A DNA stretch of 64,000 nucleotides from Hymenobacter aranciens (GTDB lineage Bacteria; Bacteroidota; Bacteroidia; Cytophagales; Hymenobacteraceae), in the NCBI RefSeq assembly GCF_030580865.1, contig NZ_JAUQSY010000015.1, positions 92,101 through 156,100 on the forward strand, given 5' to 3'. This document shows, in pieces, positions 41,731 to 48,596 of the stretch. The notes beneath the pieces were generated by a model. The model did not search any database. It was given only the letters and a program-made list of their open reading frames with translations, and was not told the origin of the DNA. Position 1 is the first letter of the stretch. Each line of letters starts with the position of its first letter. Position numbers and translations under genes: made by a program.

Positions 41731-42450
41731 TTACAGTCCTAATAAGTCGTTCATGCCGAATACGCCCCGGCGGCCCGGCAGCCACTCGGCCGCCAGCAGC
41801 GCGCCCTGCGCAAAGCCCGTGCGGCTGTGCGCCTCGTGCTTCAGCTCCAGCGTATCCACGCCCGACGTGTAGCGCACGATGTGCGTGCCCACCACTTCGC
41901 CCGCGCGCTCCGAGAGCACCGCCAGCTCCTGCGGGCTTTCGGCCGGGGCGTTGCGCCAGGTGATTTTGTCGGTGAAATGCCGCAGAATCCCCTCAGCCGC
42001 CGTGAGGGCCGTGCCGCTGGGCTGGTCTACTTTGTGGATGTGGTGGATTTCGCGCACGCTCACGTCGTAGCCGCCAAACTGCTGCATTTTGGCCGCCATA
42101 TACTCGTTGAAGTGAAAGAACAAATTCACGCCCACGCTGTAGTTGGAAGCGTAGAACAAGCTGCCGTCCAGCTCCTGGGTCAGCGCCTGGGCCTCCTCAA
42201 AATGGTGCAGCCAGCCCGTCGAGCCGCACACCACCGGCAGCCCCTGCCGCAGGCAGTCCTGCACATTGGCAAAGGCCGAGTCAGGGTGCGTAAACTCAAT
42301 GGCCACGTCCACCGTGGTGGGGGTAAAGTCAGTAATGCGCGCCGCGCCGGCCGCCGAATCAACGATGCCGGCCACGTGGTGCCCGCGCTGCGTGGCCTGC
42401 GCCGCAATGGCCTGGCCCATTTTGCCGTAGCCGACAAGGAGAATATTCAC
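41731..42450 (-). CDS. dapB: 4-hydroxy-tetrahydrodipicolinate reductase
   Basis: This 239-residue enzyme reduces HTPA to tetrahydrodipicolinate with NAD(P)H in the lysine/diaminopimelate pathway (EC 1.17.1.8). The N-terminal nucleotide-binding motif is LLVGYGKMGQAIA (about 4-16). The IEFTHPDSAF and VVCGSTGW segments follow. The catalytic region has EIHHIHKVDQPSGTAL near residues 135-150, with the conserved His pair and Lys. The start ATG at 42450 fits. It lies between lepB and the DUF5683 gene in a syntenic cell-envelope/segregation block. Confidence 0.96.
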   Translation of the reverse strand: MNILLVGYGKMGQAIAAQATQRGHHVAGIVDSAAGAARITDFTPTTVDVAIEFTHPDSAFANVQDCLRQGLPVVCGSTGWLHHFEEAQALTQELDGSLFYASNYSVGVNLFFHFNEYMAAKMQQFGGYDVSVREIHHIHKVDQPSGTALTAAEGILRHFTDKITWRNAPAESPQELAVLSERAGEVVGTHIVRYTSGVDTLELKHEAHSRTGFAQGALLAAEWLPGRRGVFGMNDLLGL

Positions 42451-42456
42451 TCTTTT

Positions 42457-42562
42457 TAATGATTAGTGGTTAGTGATTAATGGTTAATAGTTCGTGGTCG
42501 GCAGGTTTTTTTGTAAAGCGAAGAAAGCCAATTAATCACTAATCATCAACCAATAATCATTC
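42457..42562. repeat. Intergenic hairpin of degenerate heptamers (GATTAGT-like), DUF5683/dapB
   Basis: TAATGATTAGTGGTTAGTG (from 42457) faces AATTAATCACTAATCATCAA (from 42529), giving an imperfect stem of about 30 bp built of AT-rich 7-mers. Confidence 0.8.
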
Positions 42563-43289
42563 ATTTCACTCGCAGGGTAAAGGAAAGCCCGGGCGCCGTG
42601 GGCCGCGAAGTCTGGCCCGGAATGGGCAGCAGCGCCGGGTCCCAACTCAGGGCCAGGTCGTCGCTCACGTCGAACTCGCGCAGGTGGGCATCCACCACCG
42701 CGTCCAGAATCTGCATCCCGTAGGCCAGCCCGATGTAGAGGTAAAACACGTCGCGGTAGCCGCGGTAGAATACGATACCACTTTGCAGGGCCTCCGGGCT
42801 GCGCTCCAGACGTGCCCGGGGACCTAGCAGCTCGCCACCAATAGTATCCTTCCTTTCTGCGATGAGATTGAAGGCGCGCTTATACTCACTGAACCGGCGC
42901 TGGTAAAATACCTCGCCAGCAATAACGCCACCCAGCGCGCCATACACCAGCGGCAGCTTCCACCAGCGGCGGTTGTAAATCTGCCCGGCGCCGGGCAGCA
43001 CCACCGCCAGCAGCCCCGCCTTGGCTGGCCGCGTGAGGCGCAGGCCAAACAGCCGCTCGGTGCGCTTGGCCGAGTCGGCGGCTATTTTGGAGCGCTTCTC
43101 TTCTTTTGTGAGCGGGCGGGTAAGGGCGCGGCCACCGGCCGTATCGGTCATCTGCGTTTGCGACTGCGTACCGAACGGCTGCGTACCGAACGGTTGGTTC
43201 GGGTTCAGCGGCGTTTGGGCCCAGGCTGGCGCCGCTAGCAGCACCAGTAGCAGCAGCCCACTGATTTTAGCAAATAGATTCAGTATCAT
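42561..43289 (-). CDS. DUF5683-domain protein
   Basis: This 242-residue exported or membrane protein of a Bacteroidota-specific family has a signal peptide (cleavage near AWAQ). A low-complexity QPFGTQPFGTQ repeat follows, then the DUF5683 core (about 85-220), which begins with PAKAGLLAVVLPGAGQIYNRRWWKLPLVYGALG and contains two membrane-like segments. No biochemical function is known. Its conserved place between parB and dapB in the phylum suggests a cell-envelope role, by inference only. Confidence 0.88.
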   Translation of the reverse strand: MILNLFAKISGLLLLVLLAAPAWAQTPLNPNQPFGTQPFGTQSQTQMTDTAGGRALTRPLTKEEKRSKIAADSAKRTERLFGLRLTRPAKAGLLAVVLPGAGQIYNRRWWKLPLVYGALGGVIAGEVFYQRRFSEYKRAFNLIAERKDTIGGELLGPRARLERSPEALQSGIVFYRGYRDVFYLYIGLAYGMQILDAVVDAHLREFDVSDDLALSWDPALLPIPGQTSRPTAPGLSFTLRVK

Positions 43290-43330
43290 GAAGCCAGTAA
43301 CGAGAAATAGACCGGGTAAGTATGGCAGCT

Positions 43331-43399
43331 AAAAGGTGAGCGTTAAAAGTTAAAAGCCAGTCGGGTGCCGGATTCAACTTTTAACGCTCACCTTTTAAC
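43331..43399. repeat. Intergenic hairpin (AAAAGGTGAGCGTTAAAAG), parB/DUF5683
   Basis: The left arm 43331-43352 pairs with the right arm 43378-43399 over about 22 perfect bases. The text consists of TTAAAAG and GTGAGCG 7-mer-like units. Confidence 0.85.
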
Positions 43400-43420
43400 T
43401 CCTGGTACTGGACCTGCACG

Positions 43421-44407
43421 TTAGGCCGAGGGTTGCAGAATGTGCAGAATGCGCTGCATATCCTCCACCGAATCAAAGGAAATCTTGATTTCGCCGTTGC
43501 CCTTCGGCCCGGGGCGCACCTGCACCTTCGAGCCAAACCACTCGGCCAGGCTGCGCTCGGTGCGGCGGATTTCGGCCACCGGCACCACTGGGGGCGTCAG
43601 CTCGCGGGTGGTGTTGGTGGCGCCGTTTTCGGTGGTGGTGCGGCCATAGCCGTTGCGCACAATGTCCTCCACCCGGCGCACCGACATGTCCTCGGCAATG
43701 ATGCGGCGGAACAATTCCACCTGCTGCTTGGGGTCTTCGATGGTGATGAGGGCGCGGGCGTGGCCCATGCTGATTTCGGTGTCGCGCAGGCCGATTTGGA
43801 TGTCGGGCGGCAGCTTCAGCAGGCGCAGGTAGTTGGTCACGGTCGAGCGGTTTTTGCCCACCCGCTCGCCCAGGTCTTCCTGGCGCAGGTTGCACTCGCT
43901 CAGCAGGCGCTGGTAGCTGAGGGCAATTTCGATGGCATTCAGGTTTTCGCGCTGAATGTTCTCAATCAGGGCCATTTCCAGCATCTGCTGGTCGTCGGCC
44001 TTGCGGATGTAGGCTGGGATGTTCTCCAAGCCCGCCAGTTTGGAGGCCTGCAGGCGCCGCTCGCCCGAGATGAGCTGGTAGGCCTGCGGGCCCATCTGCC
44101 GCACCGTCACGGGCTGAATAATCCCTTGAATTTTAATGCTGTCGGCTAGTTCGGCCAGGGCTTCCTGGTCGAAGTGCGTGCGCGGCTGGTAGGGATTGGC
44201 CTCAATCTGGTCCACCGGAATCAGGCCCACGGAGTTTACCGGGTGCGGCACCAGGCTGCCGCCGGTGTTCACCACGCGGTCGCCTTTTTTCTCGTAGCTG
44301 CCTTCAATCAGGGCGTTGAGGCCCCGGCCCAGGCCGCTCTTGCGTTTCACCGCCGCGGCCGCAGCCAGCGCCGCTTGCAATTTCTCTTCGTTCTTGTCTA
44401 CAGGCAT
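43421..44407 (-). CDS. parB: Chromosome-partitioning protein ParB (CTPase)
   Basis: This 328-residue protein binds parS sites near the origin, slides on DNA as a CTP-dependent clamp and works with ParA in segregation. It has an N-terminal ParA-interaction stretch with GLGRGLNALI (about 22-31) and the ParB/Srx nucleotide fold (about 65-160) with NPYQPRTHFD, ISGERRLQASKLAG and ALIENIQRENLNAIEIA. The HTH is around residues 175-195 (REDLGERVGKNRSTVTNYLRLL), with a C-terminal dimerisation domain. Unusually, parA does not directly precede it: two DUF433 genes lie between. Confidence 0.96.
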   Translation of the reverse strand: MPVDKNEEKLQAALAAAAAVKRKSGLGRGLNALIEGSYEKKGDRVVNTGGSLVPHPVNSVGLIPVDQIEANPYQPRTHFDQEALAELADSIKIQGIIQPVTVRQMGPQAYQLISGERRLQASKLAGLENIPAYIRKADDQQMLEMALIENIQRENLNAIEIALSYQRLLSECNLRQEDLGERVGKNRSTVTNYLRLLKLPPDIQIGLRDTEISMGHARALITIEDPKQQVELFRRIIAEDMSVRRVEDIVRNGYGRTTTENGATNTTRELTPPVVPVAEIRRTERSLAEWFGSKVQVRPGPKGNGEIKISFDSVEDMQRILHILQPSA

Positions 44408-44497
44408 GGTCCGTCGGCTGGGCTAAAAGGTGCGGGGCAGCCGAAAGTCAAAATTACGGATTCTTGGGCGAAGGGCAAGCTACGAAGTTCATCGAAC

Positions 44498-45103
44498 TTA
44501 CCACCCAGCGGGCCGAATGTGTTTCTCGCGGTCAGAAGCGTATTGCAAGCAGGCCCGAATCATTTGCTTCGTAAGCCCGGGGAAAGTACTGATAGCGCTA
44601 TCGAAGCTTAAAGAGCCGGCTAAGTGGTCCAGCACATCAATAACACTTATTGAAGTGCCAATCAGGCAGGCGTAACCTAAGCGAACTTTCGGATGGATGC
44701 TGATTAGCGGATGGTCTGGCAAGCGCCCTTCCTCCTGATAGCGCAGCCGCTCAGAAAGGTCTGGGTTAAAGATTGCAGCGTAGTCTTTTACCACCGCAAT
44801 CTGCTTATTGTCGTCTCTAAAACCGGCCACTTCACCTGTTATTATACTATCGAGTGCCGGATAATCGTCGGGGAAAATAATCCCCGGGAAGCCAAAATCT
44901 AGAATTTCTAATAGTAATGAAAAACCTAAACCAGCATCGAAAAAGACCCCGAAAGGAGCTTGAATAAATACCCGGCCAGAAACTGGTGTGCCGGGACTTA
45001 CTTGCTGTTTCAGTCCTTCCCAACGAATTGCTCTCTCAGCCGACGTTTCGGAAGAAGGGCCATTAAAAGGTACATCGTCTGAAAATCTCCAGTTTAAGGG
45101 CAT
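44498..45103 (-). CDS. S1-like (OB-fold) domain fused to DUF433
   Basis: This 201-residue protein seems to be a fusion. Residues about 28-105 resemble a short S1-type OB-fold (SPGTPVSGRVFIQAPFGVFF, then GEVAGFRDDNKQIAVV), as in small S1-like proteins. Residues about 130-195 match DUF433 (HPLISIHPKVRLGYACLIGT, then VIDVLDHLAGSLSFDSAI and ACLQYASDRE). DUF433 is usually a free-standing antitoxin-like domain of about 75 residues with a winged HTH. The pairing with an RNA-binding fold is unusual. The gene sits between the free DUF433 gene and parB, with small gaps, on the same strand, and is probably part of the par transcript. Confidence 0.72.
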   Translation of the reverse strand: MPLNWRFSDDVPFNGPSSETSAERAIRWEGLKQQVSPGTPVSGRVFIQAPFGVFFDAGLGFSLLLEILDFGFPGIIFPDDYPALDSIITGEVAGFRDDNKQIAVVKDYAAIFNPDLSERLRYQEEGRLPDHPLISIHPKVRLGYACLIGTSISVIDVLDHLAGSLSFDSAISTFPGLTKQMIRACLQYASDREKHIRPAGW

Positions 45104-45113
45104 AGCAGTTTCA

Positions 45114-45350
45114 TCAGGCCACTAACTGCGTGTGGCGCTGCCGGTCAGCCGCATACCGCAGGCACGCGAGAATCTGTTCCTCGCTCAATTCAGGAAAATC
45201 CTCGATGATGTCGGCAAACGACATCCTGTTGCCCAACCAGCCCAGCACATCCTCCACGGCAATGCGGGTGCCGATAAGACACACCCGCCCGAACCGAATT
45301 TCGGGGTCAATGCCAATCAGAGGGTGAGCTGATGAGGTGAGCATAAGCAT
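45114..45350 (-). CDS. DUF433-domain protein
   Basis: This 78-residue single-domain protein matches DUF433 throughout: HPLIGIDPEIRFGRVCLIGTRIAVEDV-type start, then LSFADII-like text (MSFADIIEDFPELSEEQI) and ACLRYAADRQ. DUF433 proteins commonly act as antitoxins next to DUF5615/PIN-type toxins, but no such toxin is present here. It starts 11 nt after the parA stop and precedes the S1-DUF433 fusion by 10 nt. Its core is clearly related to that of the fusion, pointing to a tandem duplication. Start ATG 45350 or 45344. Confidence 0.85.
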   Translation of the reverse strand: MLMLTSSAHPLIGIDPEIRFGRVCLIGTRIAVEDVLGWLGNRMSFADIIEDFPELSEEQILACLRYAADRQRHTQLVA

Positions 45351-45361
45351 AAGAGAAAAAG

Positions 45362-46171
45362 TTACGCTGCCTCGCCCTCAGCCGCTTCCTCCGGCCGCAT
45401 CTCCACCGTGTTTTTCTCCACGATTTCACGGGCCAGGTTGAGGTAGCTCAGCGAGCCTTTGCTCTCGGCATCGTGCAGGATGGCCGGGATGCCGAAGCTC
45501 GGCGACTCGCTCAGCTTCACGTTGCGCGGGATGATGGTATCGAAGGCCAGCTGCTGGAAGTGCATGCGTACTTCTTCCACTACCTGGTTGCTCAGGCGCA
45601 GGCGCACGTCGTACATCGTCAGGAGGATACCCTCGATTTCCAGCTCCGTGTTGAGGCGGCTCTGGATGATTTTGATGGTGTTGAGCAGCTTGCCGAGGCC
45701 TTCGAGGGCGAAGTACTCGCACTGCACCGGGATGATGACCGAGTGTGCCGCCGTAAGGGCGTTGACGGTGATGAGGCCCAGCGAAGGGGAGCAGTCGATG
45801 ATGATGAAATCGTACTGGTCGATGAGCGGGCGCAGCACCTCCTTCATCTTTTCCTCGCGGTTGGGCAGGTTTATCATTTCCACCTCGGCGCCCACCAGGT
45901 CGATGTGGGAGGGCATGAGGTCGAGGTGGGGCAGCACGTTGGTGGGCAGAATAATATCCTGGGCATTGATGCCGTCCACCATGCTCTCGTAGATGCTGTT
46001 CTGGATATCCTTGGGGTCGTAGCCCACGCCCGAGGTGGCATTGGCCTGGGGGTCGGCGTCCACGAGCAGGGTCCGGTAGTCGAGCGCCGCCAGCGAAGCC
46101 GCAAGGTTAATAGCCGTGGTCGTTTTGCCGACGCCGCCTTTTTGGTTAGCTACCGCGATAATTTTTCCCAT
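45362..46171 (-). CDS. parA: Chromosome-partitioning ATPase ParA (Soj)
   Basis: This 269-residue Walker-type ATPase has the deviant Walker A KGGVGKTT at residues 11-18, LVDADPQANATSGVG (switch I, about 39-53), and IIIDCSPSLGLITVNAL (Walker B region, about 121-137). The ATG at 46171 (MGKIIAVANQKGG) is the family start; upstream in-frame sequence is non-coding. Its promoter is the exact -7 box at 46285-46278, giving a leader of about 100 nt. The C-terminal tail (VEMRPEEAAEGEAA) is acidic. It heads the minus-strand block leading to parB, DUF5683, dapB and lepB. Confidence 0.97.
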   Translation of the reverse strand: MGKIIAVANQKGGVGKTTTAINLAASLAALDYRTLLVDADPQANATSGVGYDPKDIQNSIYESMVDGINAQDIILPTNVLPHLDLMPSHIDLVGAEVEMINLPNREEKMKEVLRPLIDQYDFIIIDCSPSLGLITVNALTAAHSVIIPVQCEYFALEGLGKLLNTIKIIQSRLNTELEIEGILLTMYDVRLRLSNQVVEEVRMHFQQLAFDTIIPRNVKLSESPSFGIPAILHDAESKGSLSYLNLAREIVEKNTVEMRPEEAAEGEAA

Positions 46172-46277
46172 GGGTCTGATATGTCTTAACTTATGGTTGC
46201 TGGGGCCGGGTGAAGAAGAAACAGCTGATGGGCAGAAAACGCGGAACCAGAAACTTTTTGCCGTAGCATTGTACGTA

Positions 46278-46285
46278 CAAAGATA
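46278..46285 (-). promoter_or_regulatory. Promoter -7 box (TATCTTTG) of parA
   Basis: Exact consensus on the minus strand in the 132-bp divergent gap between parA and the peptide-binding lipoprotein gene. Confidence 0.65.
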
Positions 46286-46303
46286 CATTCTTTCCCTGTT
46301 CGC

Positions 46304-47998
46304 ATGGCCCCTTTTTTGGCTCGTTGGGCCCGGTATTTTCCTAAGCAGTTGGCCCCGTTGGCGCTGCCGCTGGCCCTGGCCGCCTGCCACGACGCCGCCC
46401 GCCCGGCCGCCGACGAGCGCCGCGTATTCCGCTACAATCAGCCCGAGGCCCTTACCTCGCTCGACCCCGCTTTTGCCCGCAACCAGGCCAATAGCTGGGC
46501 CGTGAGCCAGCTCTACAACGGCCTGCTGGAGCTCGACTCGACCCTGACGCCCGCGCCGGCCCTGGCCCGCCGCTACCAGATTTCGCCCGACGGTCTGACG
46601 TACACCTTCGTGCTGCGCCCCAACGTGCGCTTTCACCCCAGCGAAGCCTTCCCCGGCGGGCAGGGCCGCACCATTACGGCGGCCGATTTTGTGTACTCCT
46701 TTAAAAGACTGCTGGATAAACCCACGGCCAGCCCCGGCGGCTGGATTTTTCGGGGTAAAGTATTGGAAAACAAGGAAGGTGAAATCAGCGACACCTGCTT
46801 CGTGGCCGCCAACGACTCGACACTGCGCATTCACCTCAGGGAGCCGTTCATTCCCTTCCTGGGCATTCTGACGATGCCCTACGCCTTCGTGGTGCCGCAT
46901 GAGGCAGTGGAAAAGTACGGCAAGGATTTTCGGGAGCATCCGGTGGGCACCGGGCCATTTCAATTCAAGCTCTGGGACGAAGGTAACGTGCTGCTCTACC
47001 ACCGCAACCCCGGCTACTGGCGGCGCGATGAGAAAGGCCGGCCCTTGCCGTATCTGGATGCTGTGGCCATCAGCTTCATTGTGGACCGCAAAACGGAGTT
47101 TCTCACGTTCTTGCAGGGCAAGCTGGATTTTCTGTCGGGCATTCGCGAAGGCTCCCGCGACCTCGTGATGAACACTGACGGCACCATTCGCGCCGACTTC
47201 CAGGGCCGCTTCGTGGTGCAGAAAGCGCCTTATTTGAACACCGAATACCTCGGCATTCAGCTCGACTCAGCCAACCTCAGCGGTGAGCAGGCCGTGCAGG
47301 GCCGCGCCCTGCGCGACGTGCGAGTGCGCCAGGCGCTGCAATATGCTTTAAATAAGCCCGAGCTGCTGGCCTACGTCCTCAACCACGTAGGTAAGCCGGG
47401 TACCTCGGGGTTCGTGCCGGACGCGCTGCCGTCGTTTTCCGAAAAGGAAGTGCCGGGTTATTCTTACCAGCCGCAGAAGGCGCGGCAGCTGCTACGTGAG
47501 GCAGGTTACGAGCCGGGCCGGCCGTTGCGCCTGCGTCTGAGTACGGTGGCGGAACGTAAGGCTATCAGCGAGTACCTGCAGAAAAACTGGGCCGATGCGG
47601 GCATTCAGGTACAGATTGATATCAACCAGTCGGCCACGCAGCAGGAGCTGGTGAGCGGCGGCCGGGCCGCCTTTTTCGCCGGCAGCTGGCTGGGGGATTA
47701 CCCCGATGCTGAAAACTACCTGTCCCTGTTCTATAGCCCCAATTTCAGCCCGGCCGGGCCGGATAAAACGCACTTCAAAAGCGCGGCCTACGATAAGCTG
47801 TACGATGCAGCGCGGCGCGAGATTGATTTGGCGAAGCGGACAGCTTTGTATCAGGCCATGGACCGGATTGTGGTGGCCGAAAGCCCCGTGATTCCGCTCT
47901 ATTACGACCAGGTGGTGCGGCTGACGCAGAACAATGTACGCGGGTTGAAGGCGAATCCGATGAACCAGCTGCTGCTGGAGCGGGTGCGCAAGGATTAG
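46304..47998 (+). CDS. ABC transporter substrate-binding lipoprotein (peptide/nickel family 5)
   Basis: This 564-residue extracytoplasmic solute-binding protein of family 5 (OppA/DppA-like) has a lipoprotein signal ending in LALAACHD. Family landmarks are ALTSLDPAFARNQANSWAVSQLYNGL near the N-terminus, the TITAADFVYSFKRL segment (about 125-140), VGTGPFQFKLWDEG near 215-230, and the C-terminal YPDAENYLSLFYSPNF. It should bind oligopeptides or a similar ligand for an ABC importer. No permease or ATPase gene is adjacent, so the rest of the transporter is encoded elsewhere. Its stop overlaps the convergent DUF6438 gene by 4 nt. Confidence 0.9.
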   Translation: MAPFLARWARYFPKQLAPLALPLALAACHDAARPAADERRVFRYNQPEALTSLDPAFARNQANSWAVSQLYNGLLELDSTLTPAPALARRYQISPDGLTYTFVLRPNVRFHPSEAFPGGQGRTITAADFVYSFKRLLDKPTASPGGWIFRGKVLENKEGEISDTCFVAANDSTLRIHLREPFIPFLGILTMPYAFVVPHEAVEKYGKDFREHPVGTGPFQFKLWDEGNVLLYHRNPGYWRRDEKGRPLPYLDAVAISFIVDRKTEFLTFLQGKLDFLSGIREGSRDLVMNTDGTIRADFQGRFVVQKAPYLNTEYLGIQLDSANLSGEQAVQGRALRDVRVRQALQYALNKPELLAYVLNHVGKPGTSGFVPDALPSFSEKEVPGYSYQPQKARQLLREAGYEPGRPLRLRLSTVAERKAISEYLQKNWADAGIQVQIDINQSATQQELVSGGRAAFFAGSWLGDYPDAENYLSLFYSPNFSPAGPDKTHFKSAAYDKLYDAARREIDLAKRTALYQAMDRIVVAESPVIPLYYDQVVRLTQNNVRGLKANPMNQLLLERVRKD

Positions 47999-48489
47999 CG
48001 GTCAGACGCCAGCCCGACCAGCGGGTCGAACTGCCCGCGCAGGTAGTTGATGTAACCCATCAGCTCATCCGGCGCTTCTTCTTCCACTACTACGGTCTTG
48101 AGCTGTCCATTAGGCTGCTGCACGGCTACGATGGTGCTGGGAAGGTCGGTGGTGTAGTGCGAGTACTTGTCTTTCAGCTGGTCGAAGTGGATTTCCTTGG
48201 CCTGGCGCTGCATCTCGGCTACGGCAGCGGCCGAGAGGCGAAATTCCTTGTCGCCGGTCACGGGCACGTCGCGGTAGCCGGAGTAGGCCACGCGGCCATC
48301 GGCAAATACCTGGGCCTTGTAGGCCGGGCAGCGGCCGAAGCAGGAGGTGCGCTCGAAGGTGAGCACCGGAGTGGCGGTCTTGGCCTCGGCGGCGGCTTTT
48401 TCGGCTTTCTTGGTGTTGGCCTTTTGGGCGCAGGCGGGCACGGTGAGGGCTAGCGTGAGGGCCAGCAGCGGATGCAGGAGGAGGCGCAT
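47995..48489 (-). CDS. DUF6438-domain exported protein
   Basis: This 164-residue protein has an N-terminal signal (MRLLLHPLLALTLALTVPACAQ, with a Cys at a plausible lipobox), a Lys/Ala-rich linker, and a DUF6438 domain (about 45-160) recognised by FERTSCFGRCPAYKAQVFADGRV. Two cysteines in CFGRC may form a disulfide or metal site. No function is known. The ATG at 48489 gives the signal peptide; longer openings do not. A near-consensus -7 box (TACCTTTC, minus, about 48517-48510) precedes it. Confidence 0.82.
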   Translation of the reverse strand: MRLLLHPLLALTLALTVPACAQKANTKKAEKAAAEAKTATPVLTFERTSCFGRCPAYKAQVFADGRVAYSGYRDVPVTGDKEFRLSAAAVAEMQRQAKEIHFDQLKDKYSHYTTDLPSTIVAVQQPNGQLKTVVVEEEAPDELMGYINYLRGQFDPLVGLASDR

Positions 48490-48596
48490 GGAAGAGAAGT
48501 GTTGGGAGGCGAAAGGTAGGAAAACGAAAACGGCCACCCGAAAACCATGCCAGTGGGTTTCGGGTGGCCGCTTCACGGCCAGCATACTTCGCGGGC

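Noticed and set aside
44498..45350. A complete toxin-antitoxin pair within the par operon
   Set aside because: Both genes carry the antitoxin-like DUF433; no PIN, DUF5615 or other toxin domain could be recognised in either product or beside them.
46172..47002. N-terminal extension of parA over the divergent promoter and the lipoprotein gene
   Set aside because: The frame is open by chance. ParA families start at MGKIIAVANQKGG, and the -7 box lies inside the supposed extension.
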